Below are positions 11,533 to 22,664 of a stretch of DNA of 64,000 nucleotides, piece after piece. Position numbers and translations under genes: made by a program. Where the stretch lies: positions 1-64,000 of the forward strand of contig JASPKZ010000421.1 in NCBI GenBank assembly GCA_030220185.1, written 5' to 3'. The notes under the pieces are model-generated. The model worked only from the letters and a program-made list of their open reading frames with translations, ran no database searches and was not told where the DNA came from. Position 1 is the first letter of the stretch, and each line of letters begins with the position of its first letter. The stretch is from Diploptera punctata (Eukaryota > Arthropoda > Insecta > Blattodea > Blaberidae).

Positions 11533-11878
11533 TCCGATTGAGGGTCTTTCCACTTTTCAGCGGTTGCCCTTTTACCAGCCGGCTGCTGGCCCTTCACATC
11601 CACATGTGTCAATCACAAAGGTAGATGATCAACAGCCTGTGTAGAGGTGACATGTGGTTAGCATGTCGAGTCCCCCAGCCGTTATAGATGGTTCCTCAAC
11701 CTAGAGCCGCTACTTATTGTAGCTACCCAATTGCCTCACGATGCTGGGTGGGCACCGGTCCCATACTGGCCGAAATACCATGAGAAAATTTCTTCCCCCA
11801 TGGAGACTCGAACCAGCGCAGGTCCCGTAGCTCTGCGCCAAGGCTTCCTACCTTAACCACTCGGCTACGGCGCGGGAC
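11533..11878 (-). mobile_element. S2 tRNA-derived SINE, full copy b
   Basis: On the minus strand the head reads gccgtagccgagtggttaag (box A) and later ggttcgagtctcc (box B), the layout of a Ser/Leu-type tRNA-like promoter. The element ends in a segment containing ccagcagccggctgg. It is flanked by a perfect 13-bp TSD, ggcaaatttcgat, at 11520-11532 and 11879-11891. Other S2 copies: 8781 (head), 37,165 (minus), 46,255 and 50,115. Confidence 0.92.
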
Positions 11879-11919
11879 GGCAAATTTCGATAACTATAAA
11901 TATAGTTCACAATAATTAC

Positions 11920-12478
11920 AAATAGAAATGAGATGCGCAAAGAAATTAAACATAGGATCAATTCTGAAAATGCGTGTTATTATGCATAACAGGGTTTCTT
12001 GTCCCAACCCCCTTTCAAAAGATTAAACTGAAAATATATAAAACTATTATTCTACCAGTTATAATATGGATGCGAAACATGCACTCCTACTTTAAGAAAG
12101 AAAATGAGATTACTAGTATTTAGGAATAATGTTCTTAGGAAAATTTTTGGAACAAATACAGGTGAATGGAGAAGACTACATTATAATGAACTACATGGTT
12201 TATGTAAGAATCCAGATATTAATAAAAATAGTTAAGTCACGTAGACCGTGGCACGAATGTGGAATGAAAGACGTGCATGAAAGCTTGTTGTAGGATAACC
12301 AGAGACAAAACGCCCAGTTGGTAGACCAAGAATGACGTGGGAGAATAACATTAATTACGATTTGAGGGAAGAACATTATACAGGGAATGATTGGAAAACA
12401 TTAGCTCAGGATGGGATGTATGGAGAAATTGTGTCCACGCGGCCATGAACCTATGGGTTCGATAGTGCCACTCAATTA
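11920..12478 (+). mobile_element. RTE-A LINE, 3' fragment
   Basis: It matches the end of the RTE-A coding region from the MHKEIKHRLNSGNA-type motif (aaattaaacataggatcaat) to the terminal cctatgggttcgatagtgcc. Frameshifts are frequent, and the sequence between the motifs corresponds to IILPVI-WMRNMHSYFKK-type reading with breaks. It is 5'-truncated and lacks the (GTTA)n tail. Confidence 0.85.
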
Positions 12479-12716
12479 GATATAAATATACTTGATATGT
12501 TGCAATATTCATAGATGTTAATCTCGTTAGAATAACGTTCACCAGTTCAAAAAGTGTATCTTTCTTCACAATTACCAACTGTTGTTTAAATAGGTGTGAG
12601 AGGTTCTACATCTGAATTGTCAGTGAAGCAGAAAATGCTACGAAACAATCAGTTATAGTAACGTTATACAGTAGTAATATGAAGATGCACACATTATGTT
12701 CTCTCAAGAGCATAAC

Positions 12717-13041
12717 TATCCACCCATAGCAATTCTACCCGAGGGCAGGTCTTTCACTGCAATTATAGCATTTTAATGCTATGCTTTGCAGCTTTACTAG
12801 GGAATTGTAGGTGTGGTAGCTTCCCGTTGCTTTCCAAACCGGTGAAGATGATAATGATAAGGATGATTATGATGGCTGGATGATTTTCGGGGACCGTTGG
12901 ATCCTAAGCTTCCTGACATTTGTCTTACAGGTAAGGACAAACCCCGTAAAAAACCTCACCCAGGAGCGTGTTTCGACCGGGAATCGAACGCGGGCCCGCT
13001 GCGAAACAAGGCAGCACGCTACCTCGAGACCACAGCGGTGG
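12717..13041 (-). mobile_element. S1 tRNA-derived SINE, copy b
   Basis: Reverse-oriented S1 copy: acctcgagaccacagcggtg at the right is the complement of the box A head, and gagggcaggtctttcac at the left is the conserved 3' domain. A perfect 10-bp TSD, agagcataac, flanks it at 12707-12716 and 13042-13051. Confidence 0.9.
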
Positions 13042-13051
13042 AGAGCATAAC

Positions 13052-13303
13052 AATATAACTATAATAGAAGACCAGAAATAATCATATCGACTTGTGTATT
13101 ACAATTCACTTTTCCTTTGCCATAAAAATTACTATAGGCTATTAAACATGTTCAATAATTGTGCCTAAGCTACCTAGTTATAGGCCTAGCCCCAGATGTA
13201 GTATCTATATTGGCTTCAAACCCTAAATTGACAACATATCCTATAACATAAAATAGTTTAATTTGTTTAATATTTCAATAAAACAATGTCAAATTAGTAC
13301 CAG
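13052..13303. other. AT-rich spacer
   Basis: No recognisable feature between the S1 copy and the next LINE fragment. Confidence 0.45.
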
Positions 13304-13690
13304 GGAAACGAAAAAATGTTAAGTAGAGAAATGGATGTTTTAAGAAGATCATCTGGAAAATCTAGAATGGATAGAATACGAAATAAGGAGATGAGGGAAA
13401 TTATGGGTGTACAAGAGGAGCCGGACCTCGTAGACATTATAGAAAAGAAAATATTACACTGGTATGGCCATGTCAAAAGAATGCGAGAACAAAGATTGCT
13501 AAAATTGTTATGGAATGGATCCCAATGGAAAAGAGGAAAACCGAAGAAAACTTGGACGGAACGGGTAGATGCAGCTGTGAATATCAGAGGATTGGAGGAA
13601 GATCAATGGATGAGTAGAGAGGAACGGCGTTTGGTTTCCGGAAGACGGCGGCAGCTGTCATGATACCGGATGATGATGATGATGATAAAA
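13304..13690 (+). pseudogene. LINE C-terminal ORF fragment with (GATGAT)n tail
   Basis: A 115-codon open frame (13316-13663) reads ILHWYGHVKRMREQRLLK and then KRGKPKKTWTERVDAAV, the conserved GHVxRM...RGRP...W C-terminus of an RTE-related LINE. It differs clearly from RTE-A. The stop is followed by ggatgatgatgatgatgata, the simple repeat tail of the element. It has no RT or endonuclease, so it is a severely 5'-truncated insertion. It is the only long unbroken frame of this lineage in the window. Confidence 0.7.
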
Positions 13691-14401
13691 CAACGTAAAT
13701 ACGAGTGAGTACAGTATATTTAAATGTAGCCGAATTACACAATATAGAGTGATAAATTATTTTTTTGTGATTTCGTTCTTTCTGTAGTCTGAAAGATTTC
13801 AATAACTGTCAGGAGCAATTAATATTTCGCCAATTTAAGGATCATTTCATTATTTGATGTGTTCAATTAGTTATAATATATGACAGTTACTTGTTAGTTT
13901 TTGATTATGGCGCGTCTAAAAAAAATTATTAAATTACTCAAATTAATAAGATCTCTTATAAAACATTTTACACTTATCTTACTTACTTACTTACTTAGTT
14001 ATTTTGTACGGTGCGTTATATATAATTATATAATATATAACCACTCTGACTGCTACCATTTGTGCAGTTTTTCTTTTGGATAGTATTTTGTTTCCGTTGT
14101 ATATACTAGCGTAGAATTCATAACATCCGAGGTTATTAATCAAAAACTTTTGCCCGGGCCCATAGGAGGCAAAGATTGAGCCATCTTTCTTTCCTAAACA
14201 CTTAAACATGAATCAACAATAGATCTCAAAACACTAGAATAGTTTATGATTCTGATTTTAAAATGAATGTATCATTATTGTTATTAATCATGAAAGCTAG
14301 ACGGAAAATAAAGGAAGCTAGAATGATCTCCTAAATAAGTAAGTTTCAGTACAGAAATATCAAACAGCAGCATGCACATAAATAACTTGAACATTAACCA
14401 G

Positions 14402-14405
<4 letters not shown>
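13691..14405. other. AT-rich spacer with short (CTTA)n
   Basis: No gene recognised. A short tetranucleotide run (cttacttacttacttactta) at about 13,978 resembles the complement of a LINE tail, but no LINE end adjoins it. Confidence 0.45.

Positions 14406-14451
<46 letters not shown>
14406..14451. repeat. (TA)n microsatellite
   Basis: Uninterrupted alternating AT of about 46 bases. Confidence 0.98.
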
Positions 14452-14454
<3 letters not shown>

Positions 14455-14929
14455 TTTAATATAAACAAGACGTCTGAAGTGGATGAAAAATATAACAAAT
14501 GTAAATACTTGATCATTCTTCAACAAAAAGAAAAAAAAATCCTTATCATCACAAAACTATATCATACCTCACACAACATTCATACCACGGTCCAAGCCAG
14601 GGTAGTCTTTCCCCTGTCCTCAGGACCAAAACTTAAACCACGCCACTCGCGGCTCCAGACGACGTTGTCTCAACTCAAAGTTCCGATCGAATGATAATGT
14701 TCTTGATGTGCATTGCGTATTTGAGCGTTCCGAGGTAAAAGGGGAGATGCGCAGCACAAACAGCGCAACAGGAGAGGCAAAAAGGAGAGTAGGGGTAGAT
14801 GCATAGAGAAAGGATATTGGCATAGTTCACGAATCTTTCTGTTCAGGGAGGATAACGGCACTGCAGTAGCGAACCGAAAATCGCACTTTCGGTTCAATTT
14901 TAAGGGTAATGAAACTAGAGGGAAGAGAG
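14452..14929. other. Sequence upstream of the CR1-like LINE, possibly its 5' part
   Basis: From about 14,590 the GC content rises (tccaagccagggtagtcttt and on). This may be 5' UTR or an older insertion; no coding similarity was recognised. ORFs on the minus strand (14,620-15,074) look like chance frames. Confidence 0.35.
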
Positions 14930-15530
14930 GTAGATATCCAGCCGGTGTTGCCATTTTATATAAAGCTAACTTAGACCCATATATTAAAAAGGTAAATATT
15001 GCTTTAAAGAGGCAATTTGTATATATTACCATAAAGGAAGAGCAGAAATGTGTCTGTTGTCTATTCACCGCCAACCACTAAATTCCAGGTATGCCAATAC
15101 AAATTTTTTCGTTGAATTGTCTGACTCGTTGGCAGAAATAAAAGATAGGTTTCCGGAAGCGGGAATAATAATTTTAGTTGACTTTAACTGTAAGATTGGG
15201 GAGGAAAATAATACTATAAAATCAGATGATAATGAAACATGAGGTGAGGGTAGGAGAAGCAAAGATAAGATTATTATTTCAGAAGGAAACCAATTATTAG
15301 CTTTTTGCGATGCATTTGAACTTGAAATTATGAGAAAATATGGGGAAGATAAAAATGGAGAACTGGCATTTATTAATAAAAATGGAGGTAGCGTAATCGA
15401 TTATGCAATATGCACACAAGACATGATTCCAGTCCTAAGTAATTTCTGTATAGTTTCCAGAATCGAATCGCACCACTTCCCAAACAAATTTATTTTAAAT
15501 ATGAAAGGTATTAGTGAGACAGTTAAATGA
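14930..15530 (+). pseudogene. CR1-like LINE apurinic endonuclease domain, broken
   Basis: The frames give GVAILYKANLDPYIKK (about 14,940), then GIIILVDFNCKIGEE, where the catalytic GDFN motif has become VDFN. After a TGA near 15,241 comes NGGSVIDYAICTQDM and then RIESHHFPNKF, in which the final SDH motif has become SHH. The domain nicks target DNA to prime reverse transcription in this family. The altered GDFN and SDH motifs plus the stop make it inactive. Confidence 0.7.
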
Positions 15531-16163
15531 TGAGGTGGCAACAATATTGCGTCCAATTACACGTTTCAGCTGGATCGAGGATCGGAGAGAAGAATTTATC
15601 AGGAGTTTGGAAACGCTAATACAGGATCTGCAATTAAATGATCTTAGCGGGGAGGAAATTATTAAAACTTTGACAGAATCTTTTCAAAAAGCAGGGGAAA
15701 AATTCAAGAGTTAAATGCGCAATGAACCAGAAGGGCAAAGGATGGTACAATAATGCATGTAGAAAAGAAGAAGAAGTTTGTCGAAAGTAATCTTTTTAAA
15801 GTTTAGAAAAGAAAGCACAGATGAAAGCAGAAAAAATTATGCGCAAGAGAGAAAGGAATATAAAGAATTATTGGGAGAAACATAACTAGCATGGCAAAAT
15901 AAGAAATCCGAAAAATGAGAGTCGCGACTGAAAGTGGGAACATTGCGGACATATGGAAAGCGATAAGGAAACTCAAAGTAAAGTCCATAAATCGGACGAG
16001 AATAACGCCCGGGGAATGGGGAAGTTACTATGATAGGGTGCTGGGAAATGAGAGGTTAAGATATAATCAAGGAAATACAGTTGAGATCCCTGACCCAATT
16101 CATATTCAATTTACTGGATTAGGATTTTCGAAAAATGAAGTGGTTTCTTCCATTAATGTTTAA
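15514..16163 (+). pseudogene. CR1-like LINE linker between endonuclease and RT
   Basis: Two open pieces (15514-15714 and 15915-16163) in different frames lie where the endonuclease-RT linker is expected. The second ends with PIHIQFTGLGFSKNEV and SSINV, then a stop; the next codons in another frame read KNGKAPGIGGIP, the start of RT motif 0/1. They have no activity of their own. Confidence 0.6.
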
Positions 16164-16218
16164 AGAATGGTAAAGCACCTGGAATTGGTGGAATACCAGG
16201 GGAATTCTTGAAAAAAAT

Positions 16219-17386
16219 ATGATATCACCCAATAAATTATTAGACGTTTTGAAAACTGCGTTCAACAAACTTTTTAATGGAGGAGATTATCCGGAAGCCT
16301 GGGCGACAGGTGTCATCCATCCGCTATACAAAGGGAAAGGTGGGGCACAGACACCAGAAGGTCACAGGGGAATTTGTCTCTTGTCAGTGTTTGGAAAAAT
16401 ATATTGTAAAGTACATTACGAACGAATAAGACAATGGGCTAAAGAGAACAATAGGCTCTCAAAATATCAGGCAGGTTTTAGAGAAGGGTACTCCAGGTTG
16501 GACAACGTATTTGTTCTGAGAACATTAATTGATGACAATCTGAAAATGAAGAGGGGTAAATTATTTTGTGCATTCATTGATTTTAAGATGGCATTTGATA
16601 CTGTGGACCGAAGCGCACTTTGGGAAAAAATAAATCGAAAAGGATTGTCTCATAAAATGATACATGATTTAATGTCAATTTATAAATATGTTAAATTTTG
16701 TATAAATGTAGGCCAAGGGCACATTACAGAGTGTAGTGAAGCCAATCGGGGAGTGAGACAAGGTTGCATTTTATCACCAATGCTATTAAATCTATTCGTT
16801 GATGATATTGTAGATGTAATGCTAGAAGGAGAAATTGAGCTCCGGAGATAAGGAATGATAAAGTCCCAGTCCTGTTTGTGCAGATGATTTAATTATCTGT
16901 TCCAAGACAATCAAGGGATTGCAAAGAGGTCTTGACCTACTGGAAATATACTGTAGGAATTGGGGATTGTCTGTAAATGTTAGTAAGATAAAAACAATGA
17001 CCTTTAAAAATGGGACGGTTTATGGTAGAGCAGAGGAATGGAAATACAGAGATCAAGTTCTTCAAAACGTGAAACATTTTGAATATCTTGGTACGACGTT
17101 GAAAATGAACGGGAAGTGGATAAAACATATTGATATAGCATTATTTAAAGGGAGGGGACAACTTAACAGTGTACTCGGTATTCTGGGTCGAGTGCCTGAT
17201 ATTCCAGTCAGCACATTAAGAAAAATGTATGGAGCGATGGTCAGGCCAGTAATGCACTATGGTAGTGAGATTTGGTGTTTCCAAAGAACGGAAGTACTAA
17301 ATAAGGTATATACGCATTTTCTAAAATATATTACAGGAATCAGTAAGGCCGTTTCTAACTGTGGAATTTTATATGAATTTGAGTGA
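16219..17386 (+). pseudogene. CR1-like LINE reverse transcriptase
   Basis: 16219-16851 carries fingers and palm: GVIHPLYKGKGGAQTPEGHR, then FCAFIDFKMAFDTVDRS (motif A) and ANRGVRQGCILSPMLLNLFV (motif B). Catalytic motif C, normally FADD, is at about 16,873-16,890 as L-F-frameshift-ADDLIIC, so it is split by an indel. 16919-17386 holds the rest of the palm and the thumb (LDLLEIYCRNWGLSVNVSK and FEYLGTTLKMNGKW). Note that FVDDIVDVM in the first part is not the catalytic motif. It would be inactive. Confidence 0.82.
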
Positions 17387-17472
17387 TTCCAGAACGACAT
17401 AAACTGTAAAATTCGTGTACTCAAATACTGGTTGCGAGTAATCCAAGGTGAACAAACAATGCTTAGATCAAT

Positions 17473-18090
17473 TTGTTACGACCACCAAATAAAAACATAG
17501 ATGTTAAATTTTGGGCAGACGAGGTTAGGAGAGAACTCCAAAAGATTGGGATGTGCTGGATATGGGAAAAAGGGACTGAAAATCGCAAGAACGTGTGGAG
17601 AAAAATAAGGAGGAGGTACTTAGATATAAACCAACAAGATACTTTCGCCGAATGTACAGGAAAACGCTCACTGTGTTCACAAAGAGACCTAAAACACGTC
17701 TGGGGAAAAGAATCGTATATACTCATCCTAGGATTTAAGGAGAGATCAGGGCTTGCTTGGTTTAGGCTAGGGGCATGGAAAATTCTAAAAATTAGCGACG
17801 ATCACGATATGCGAATATGTCCAATGTGCGGGAAGTTTGAAGATGAGATAGATATATTAGGAAAATGTGATGATTTAGAATATTGGAGACGTCAGTTATT
17901 ACCGGAAAGATTTCTAAATTCAAATCGGGAAAGATTGGCATGCTACGAGTTATTGGTAAATCCAAAAAATTGGACAAACCTAGGTAAATTTCTGGACAAA
18001 ACGCGGAAAATAAGGACAAACTCATTCATGAATAAATATAGGCTATGTTATCAAAATGCAATACCATTAATTCTTAACAATTACACATAA
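17473..18090 (+). pseudogene. CR1-like LINE C-terminal domain with CPMC...C motif
   Basis: This 205-codon open frame is the C-terminal end of the polyprotein. It has MRICPMCGKFEDEIDILGKC, a Cys-x2-Cys...Cys cluster of the kind found after the thumb in several LINE clades, then a helical tail ending in LILNNYT. It is separated from the RT frame by a shift near 17,386-17,470. It is the longest intact piece of the element. The gene stop TAA is followed directly by the 3' UTR. Confidence 0.72.
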
Positions 18091-18418
18091 ATTAATTAGT
18101 GTATAATGGCTATTGTGTTATTATTTAATTGTAATATTATTGTGTTTTCTTTATGTAATTGTAATGTCAATGTTTTTTTAGTGTATAATGCTATTGTGTT
18201 ATTATTTAATTGTAATATTAGTGTTTTCTTTATGTAATTGTAATGTTATTGCTTTTTTGTTGTTTATTTTTCTTTACACTAGTACCAATTATTACTTAAT
18301 TGTAACGGACTGTCAACAGCACATACGGCTTACAGCCCGTGCGACCCATATTTGTAAATAATATTGTAAATATCTTACTTTTTGTCTAATGAAGTCCTAC
18401 TACTACTACTTACCTGCT
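18091..18418 (+). repeat. CR1-like LINE 3' UTR and (TAC)n tail
   Basis: The segment around gtgtataatg...gtgttttctttatgtaattgtaatg occurs twice in tandem (from about 18,100 and from 18,180). It is followed by tgtaacggactgtcaacagc and ends in ctactactactacttacc. The (TAC)n tail marks the 3' end. A reverse-oriented RTE-A begins immediately after it. Confidence 0.75.
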
Positions 18419-18947
18419 CACTGGCACTATCGAACACGTAGGTTCATGGCCGCGCGGTCATAATCTCTCCATACATCCCTATCCTGAGCTAATGCTTTCC
18501 AATCATTCCCTGTATAATCTACTTCCCTCAAATCATAGTTAATGTTATTCTCCCACCTCATTTTTGGTTACCAACTGGGCGTTTTCCCTCTGACTTTCCT
18601 ACAAGAGGCTTCCATGCAAGTCTTTCATTCCCCTACGTGCACATCTCTTACCCATCGCAGTCTACGAGATTTAACTGTTCTTATTATATCTGGCTTCCTA
18701 TAAAGACCATGTCGTTCATTGTTATGTGGTCTTCTCCATTCACCTGTCTGTTCATCTCTCTTTGGTACAAAAATTTTCCTCCTAAGAACTTTATTCTCAA
18801 GAACTCGTAATCTCCTTTCCTCCCTTAAAGTAAGAGTTCATGTTTCCAACCATATAATATGACTGGTAGAATAATAGTTTTATATATTTTCAGTTTAACG
18901 TTTTTTGAAAGGAGTTGGGACATCAAAAGTCTCTGCAATGCATAATA

Positions 18948-19416
18948 TCACGCATTTCCAGAATTGAGCCTATGTTTAATTTCTTTGTGCATCTTATTCC
19001 TATTTGTGATTATTGTTCCTAGGTATTTTATTTCAGCCACTTTCTCAGAATTTCCCTCATTTGTCATTAGCTGTCCACTTCCATTATATAATGCATTTAT
19101 ACAAGTGACCATATATTTAGTTTTATTGATATTTACTTCCAGTCCCAATTCCTTAGTGTTACTCAATAGAGTGTGCGTGTTGTCCTTTAGTATCTCCTCG
19201 CTATCGGTCAATAGTACTACATCATTAGCATGAACTAATAGCTTATTAATACCATTGAGTTGTAGGCCTTCCTCATCCTCTAAAGGTTTGATGGCATGCT
19301 CTAGTACAAAATTAAATAGTAGACGAGATAGTGCATCTCCTATGCTTCAACCCATTCTGGATTTTAAAAGTGTCCGAAAGCTGTTTGCCTACACGCACCC
19401 TACTCTTTTGTGCCAT
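18948..19416 (-). pseudogene. RTE-A reverse transcriptase motif B/C and thumb, catalytic Asp lost
   Basis: The reverse strand near 19,235 reads NKLLVHANDVVLLTDSEEIL. At 57,915 the same position reads LLVYADDVVLLGDSEEIL, so YADD has become HAND and one catalytic Asp is lost. The thumb follows: LGLEVNINKTKYMV and AEIKYLGTIITNRNKMHKEI, up to LNSGNA. Downstream the C-terminal part (down to 18,419) is frameshifted. Confidence 0.78.
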
Positions 19417-20214
19417 TTAGACACATTCGTATAAGTCTAAAAAACTTTTTGGAATTCCGAACTCCAGCAGGATACTATATAACTTCTTCCTCTTAATTGA
19501 ATCATATGCTTTTTTGAAGTCTAAATATATTTGATGTACAGTACCATTATATTCCCATTTCTTTTCTAAAATTTGTCTTATACTAAAAATCTGATCTGTT
19601 GTAGACCTGTTTCTTCGAAATCCACATTGATGATCTCCTTGAATGTCATCAATATAGAGAGTACGGCTGCTTACTAATATATTTGTAAGAATTTTGTACG
19701 AAGTTGAACGTAATGAGATGCCCCTGTAGTTGTTGCAATCAGTTTTATCTCCTTTCATATAAATTGGTAAGATAATCGATTATTTACATTCATCTGGAAG
19801 AGCTTCTTTTTCCCAAATCATACTAAGCAACTGGCGTATCTTGTCCAACAATTCTTCTCCCACTGATTTTAACAGTTCTACTGGTATTTCGTCCCAAACT
19901 GATGCTTTATATATCTTCAATTTTTCTATCGCCATTTCAACCTCTAATGCACTTGGTTCTGCGACTAGCATTTCTGCTGTCTGTAAATTATCCTCCTCAA
20001 TGTCTTGTTCTGCATGTACATTTAATGGCTGATTAAAGTAACTTTTCCATGAGTTGAATATACTCCTCGAATCTGCAATCATTTCCCCATTTTTATTCCG
20101 AATTGTGTTTGTTCTAGCGTGAAAACCTTTTTTCTCTATCCTAATTCCCTGATATAATTCTCTAATGTTCCTATTTTTTGCATTCATATCAAGAAAATTA
20201 TTCTTCTCTCTCAA
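19417..20214 (-). pseudogene. RTE-A reverse transcriptase, fingers and motif A
   Basis: 19780-20214 covers the pre-RT linker, reading EMAIEKLKIYKASVWDEIPV and QLLSMIWEKEALPDE. 19417-19758 reads KTDCNNYRGISLRSTSYKIL, then GDHQCGFRRNRSTTDQIF and IYLDFKKAYDSIKRKKL (motif A Asp present). The two pieces differ in frame by an indel near 19,765-19,780. The intact-frame equivalent is at 57,067-57,700. Confidence 0.8.
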
Positions 20215-20447
20215 ATATTCTCTCTTTTTACAATTTAGTAACTTGGTGGTTTCCCGTCTAATACTACCAATTGCTCTAAATTTACCTCATTTGGCTCATG
20301 TAACCATCTCATTTTTGCTAGCTTTCTTTTCTTTACAATGTCGGCACATTCCCCTTTAAACCATTTTTTGTTTTGCCTCTTTTTGGACAACCAATTTTTT
20401 TGATTCTGGCAATTTAATAGTATCTCTTATAGCCTACTATTCTTTAT

Positions 20448-21050
20448 TTATATCAATTTCTTCTTTTTTGCCACATTGTCATCTGAAATTCCAGATACTT
20501 CAAATCTATTAGCAATTTTGATTTGATATTTTTGCCGCATTTCATCAATTTTAAAGTTTATTAATTCAAATTTTACAGAATCATCTTTAGCGTTTGTTCC
20601 TCTCATAAGCGATAGCCGTTGTCTGATTTTCACCCTGACCAGATGATGATCGGAATTGCAGTCTGTCCCTCTAACTGATCTAATATCGATGATGCTACTG
20701 TGCCAACGTTTGTCCACTAATACATGGTCTATCTGGTTCCGAGTTTCTCCATCTGGATACGTCCAGGTGTATTTATGAATATCCTTATGCTGAAATGTTG
20801 TGCTCTTAACAATGAAATTCTTCGATGTGGCAAATGTGACTAATCTAACCCCGTTGTCGTTACTATCTTCATGAAGACTGAATTTGCCTACAGTTGGTTT
20901 AAATATATCTTCCCGCCCCACTTTTGCATTAAAATCTCCTAAGAAAATTTTCATATGATATTGTGAAAGGCTATGAAATAAGCATTCTAATTCTTCATAG
21001 AATTCATCCTTGATCTTGTCATCTTTATCTTCTGCGGGGGGCATGTACAT
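20448..21050 (-). pseudogene. RTE-A AP endonuclease, C-terminal two thirds
   Basis: A 200-codon open frame reads IFLGDFNAKVGREDIF (GDFN active-site motif), TWTYPDGETRNQIDHVLV and GTDCNSDHHLVRV (the SDH catalytic end). The catalytic motifs look intact. The frame is separated from the N-terminal part by an indel in a C-run around 21,040 and breaks off at LKKKKLI. It is of the kind annotated as 'craniofacial development protein 2-like'. Confidence 0.82.
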
Positions 21051-21147
21051 TTACAATTATAAAATCATGTCGTTTACCTTTTAGAATTATGTATGATATC
21101 CTGTCACTGACAAACTTGATATCTCGGATAGCGGACAGGATCCTCCT

Positions 21148-21640
21148 TCAGACTAAAAAACCCGTTGCAAATGCAGGTCTTTCTGCACTCCCGTAGTATA
21201 ATGCAAAGCTTCCTGATTTTTGACTACCTTCTCCTGGCCACCTAACTTCCTGTAAAGCGACTATATCCAAGGGCGATTTATCTAATTCCCGCGTTAATAT
21301 CTCTAGTGCTCCACTATTGTATAAAGTCCTAACATTCCATGTTCCTAGGAACATGTCTCTGTGTTTGAGCCTTTGGCATGGGTTCTCTGAAGTAGTCCCC
21401 GCCCGGAGAACCGAATGGGGGACTATTTGACCACCTGAAAATTTTACCCCAATTGAACCCATGTCCGCATTTCTTGACGGTTGCATTTTTACGGTGAAAG
21501 ATCGTCACTCCTTGAACCAAGGTACTTTTTTCGTCTGGCTTATCACCTTGGACCTGCCAGGCATGGGTAACCCTATCGGCAGTAATGCTACCGCCGGCAT
21601 AGCTCTCAGGATCATTTAAGCAAGCAAGCCACTCCACCAC
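21148..21640 (-). pseudogene. RTE-A 5' leader ORF and N-terminal endonuclease
   Basis: Two overlapping frames. The outer one (21329-21640) begins MVEWLACLNDPESYAGGS, a leader peptide type I associate with the 5' ends of these elements. The inner one (21148-21486) contains MFLGTWNVRTLYNSG and IVALQEVRWPGEG, the N-terminal half of the AP endonuclease; the Glu of QEV is a metal ligand. It ends at a TAG after ATGFLV, beyond which the same frame continues as RRILSAIRDIKFVSD, so the stop is a single lesion. Confidence 0.75.
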
Positions 21641-21660
21641 AAGGTAAAGATACCATGGAG

Positions 21661-22660
21661 GGTTTTACACTTATCTACTTTACAGAATTAGAATATTCTT
21701 TAAATGTGTATCTTATTTAACAAATCTAAATATGTAATGTATATTTTATCTTACGGTGTAACAAAAATTCCTGGTTGTCTTCATACGTTTGCTGGATACA
21801 CACTACTAGATCATAAAAAGATAAAGACATATTTAAAAAATTACACATTGTTTTTTAGAAAACTCATGGAGATCCTAAAGGAGATACTTTCATTATATCT
21901 TCATAGAACTCGAAATATCGTATACAGCAGTTCGTAACATTCTAAAATACTCAAGAATACGTGGTTTTTAACTTCCCAGGTTTCTTCGATTTCTATGTAG
22001 GTTCACTTTTTTTAATCAGTTCGGATTCATTTTAACAACATTTAACATAAATATCGGCAATTTAGATACTATTATTATTGAATTCGTAAAAGTTATACTA
22101 CGGTTTTTAAAGAATCCTACCTTGAAAAACCAGTAATGTGCAGTGCTTTGGTATCCAGAGTCAAAACCAAGTACTTTACGGCACTAGTTTTTTTATGTCA
22201 TTCAAGCCTCCAAACATATTAAAACATTGATTATAATTAAGTATAATTTTTCTTAATTTAAAAAATGAAAGTAGGAATGGTTATGCATTCCTTTACTTTT
22301 TTCCTTATACTCACTTTAAGAGTTTTCAAAAACCTTACCTTTTTTGTATATTTTTAATAATGTGTTTCCCTTCTAAACCCAGACTCTATATTCCTTTTCA
22401 TTAATACACTTCTTGCAATACTATTATGGAATACAATTACAGAACAAATGGATATGCGATTTGTGAATTAACTATTCTCCTAAAAATCTGTTACTATAGT
22501 TTATGTAGTAATTATTATCCAACAATTTGTTACTACAGTTTTTTAATTCACCGTAACAATCCGGCTACTATTAATAGGAAAACTATAACATTAGGGAACT
22601 TTGGGGTCTTTAAGAGGAAAGAATAACATTTGTTTACAAAATCAAACTTTTTTTATCATC
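21661..22660. other. AT-rich spacer, nothing recognised
   Basis: Only short ORFs without recognisable motifs (21704-21937, 22426-22626). No TIR or tRNA-like promoter seen. Confidence 0.5.
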
Positions 22661-22664
22661 ACCT

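Larger units (their letters stand above)
14930..18385 (+). mobile_element. CR1-like LINE, nearly complete but decayed
   Basis: The order is AP endonuclease remnant, reverse transcriptase, C-terminal Cys-rich domain, then a 3' UTR with two copies of a gtgtataatggctattgtgt-like segment. It ends in tgtctaatgaagtcc followed by a (TAC)n tail. All coding parts are broken by frameshifts and stops. Assignment to the CR1/L2 group rests on the RT segment style (GVRQGCILSP, VDRSALWEKI) and is not certain. A second copy of the same 3' UTR lies at 32,030-32,661. Confidence 0.8.
18419..21660 (-). mobile_element. RTE-A LINE, near full length, inactive
   Basis: The element reads right to left. A 5' leader with a small ORF (near 21,640) is followed by AP endonuclease (21,486-20,448), reverse transcriptase (20,214-18,948) and the C-terminal domain, ending at cactggc/actatcg near 18,419. 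No (GTTA)n tail is visible. At about 3.24 kb it matches a complete RTE-type element. Stops and frameshifts interrupt it, and RT motif C has lost its catalytic Asp. It abuts the (TAC)n tail of the CR1-like LINE. No clear TSD was found. Confidence 0.85.

Noticed and set aside
13979..14000. A CRISPR-like or telomere-like array in (CTTA)n and other simple repeats
   Set aside because: Plain tetranucleotide runs without spacers; insect telomere repeat (TTAGG)n is not seen.
14670..15074. 134-codon minus-strand ORF near the CR1-like LINE start
   Set aside because: No recognisable motif, and it overlaps the plus-strand endonuclease remnant.
16755..16835. FVDD in the CR1-like RT as the catalytic motif
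   Set aside because: It follows motif B directly (MLLNLFVDDIVDVM) and is part of that helix; the true motif C is the frameshifted FADDLIIC at about 16,873-16,890.
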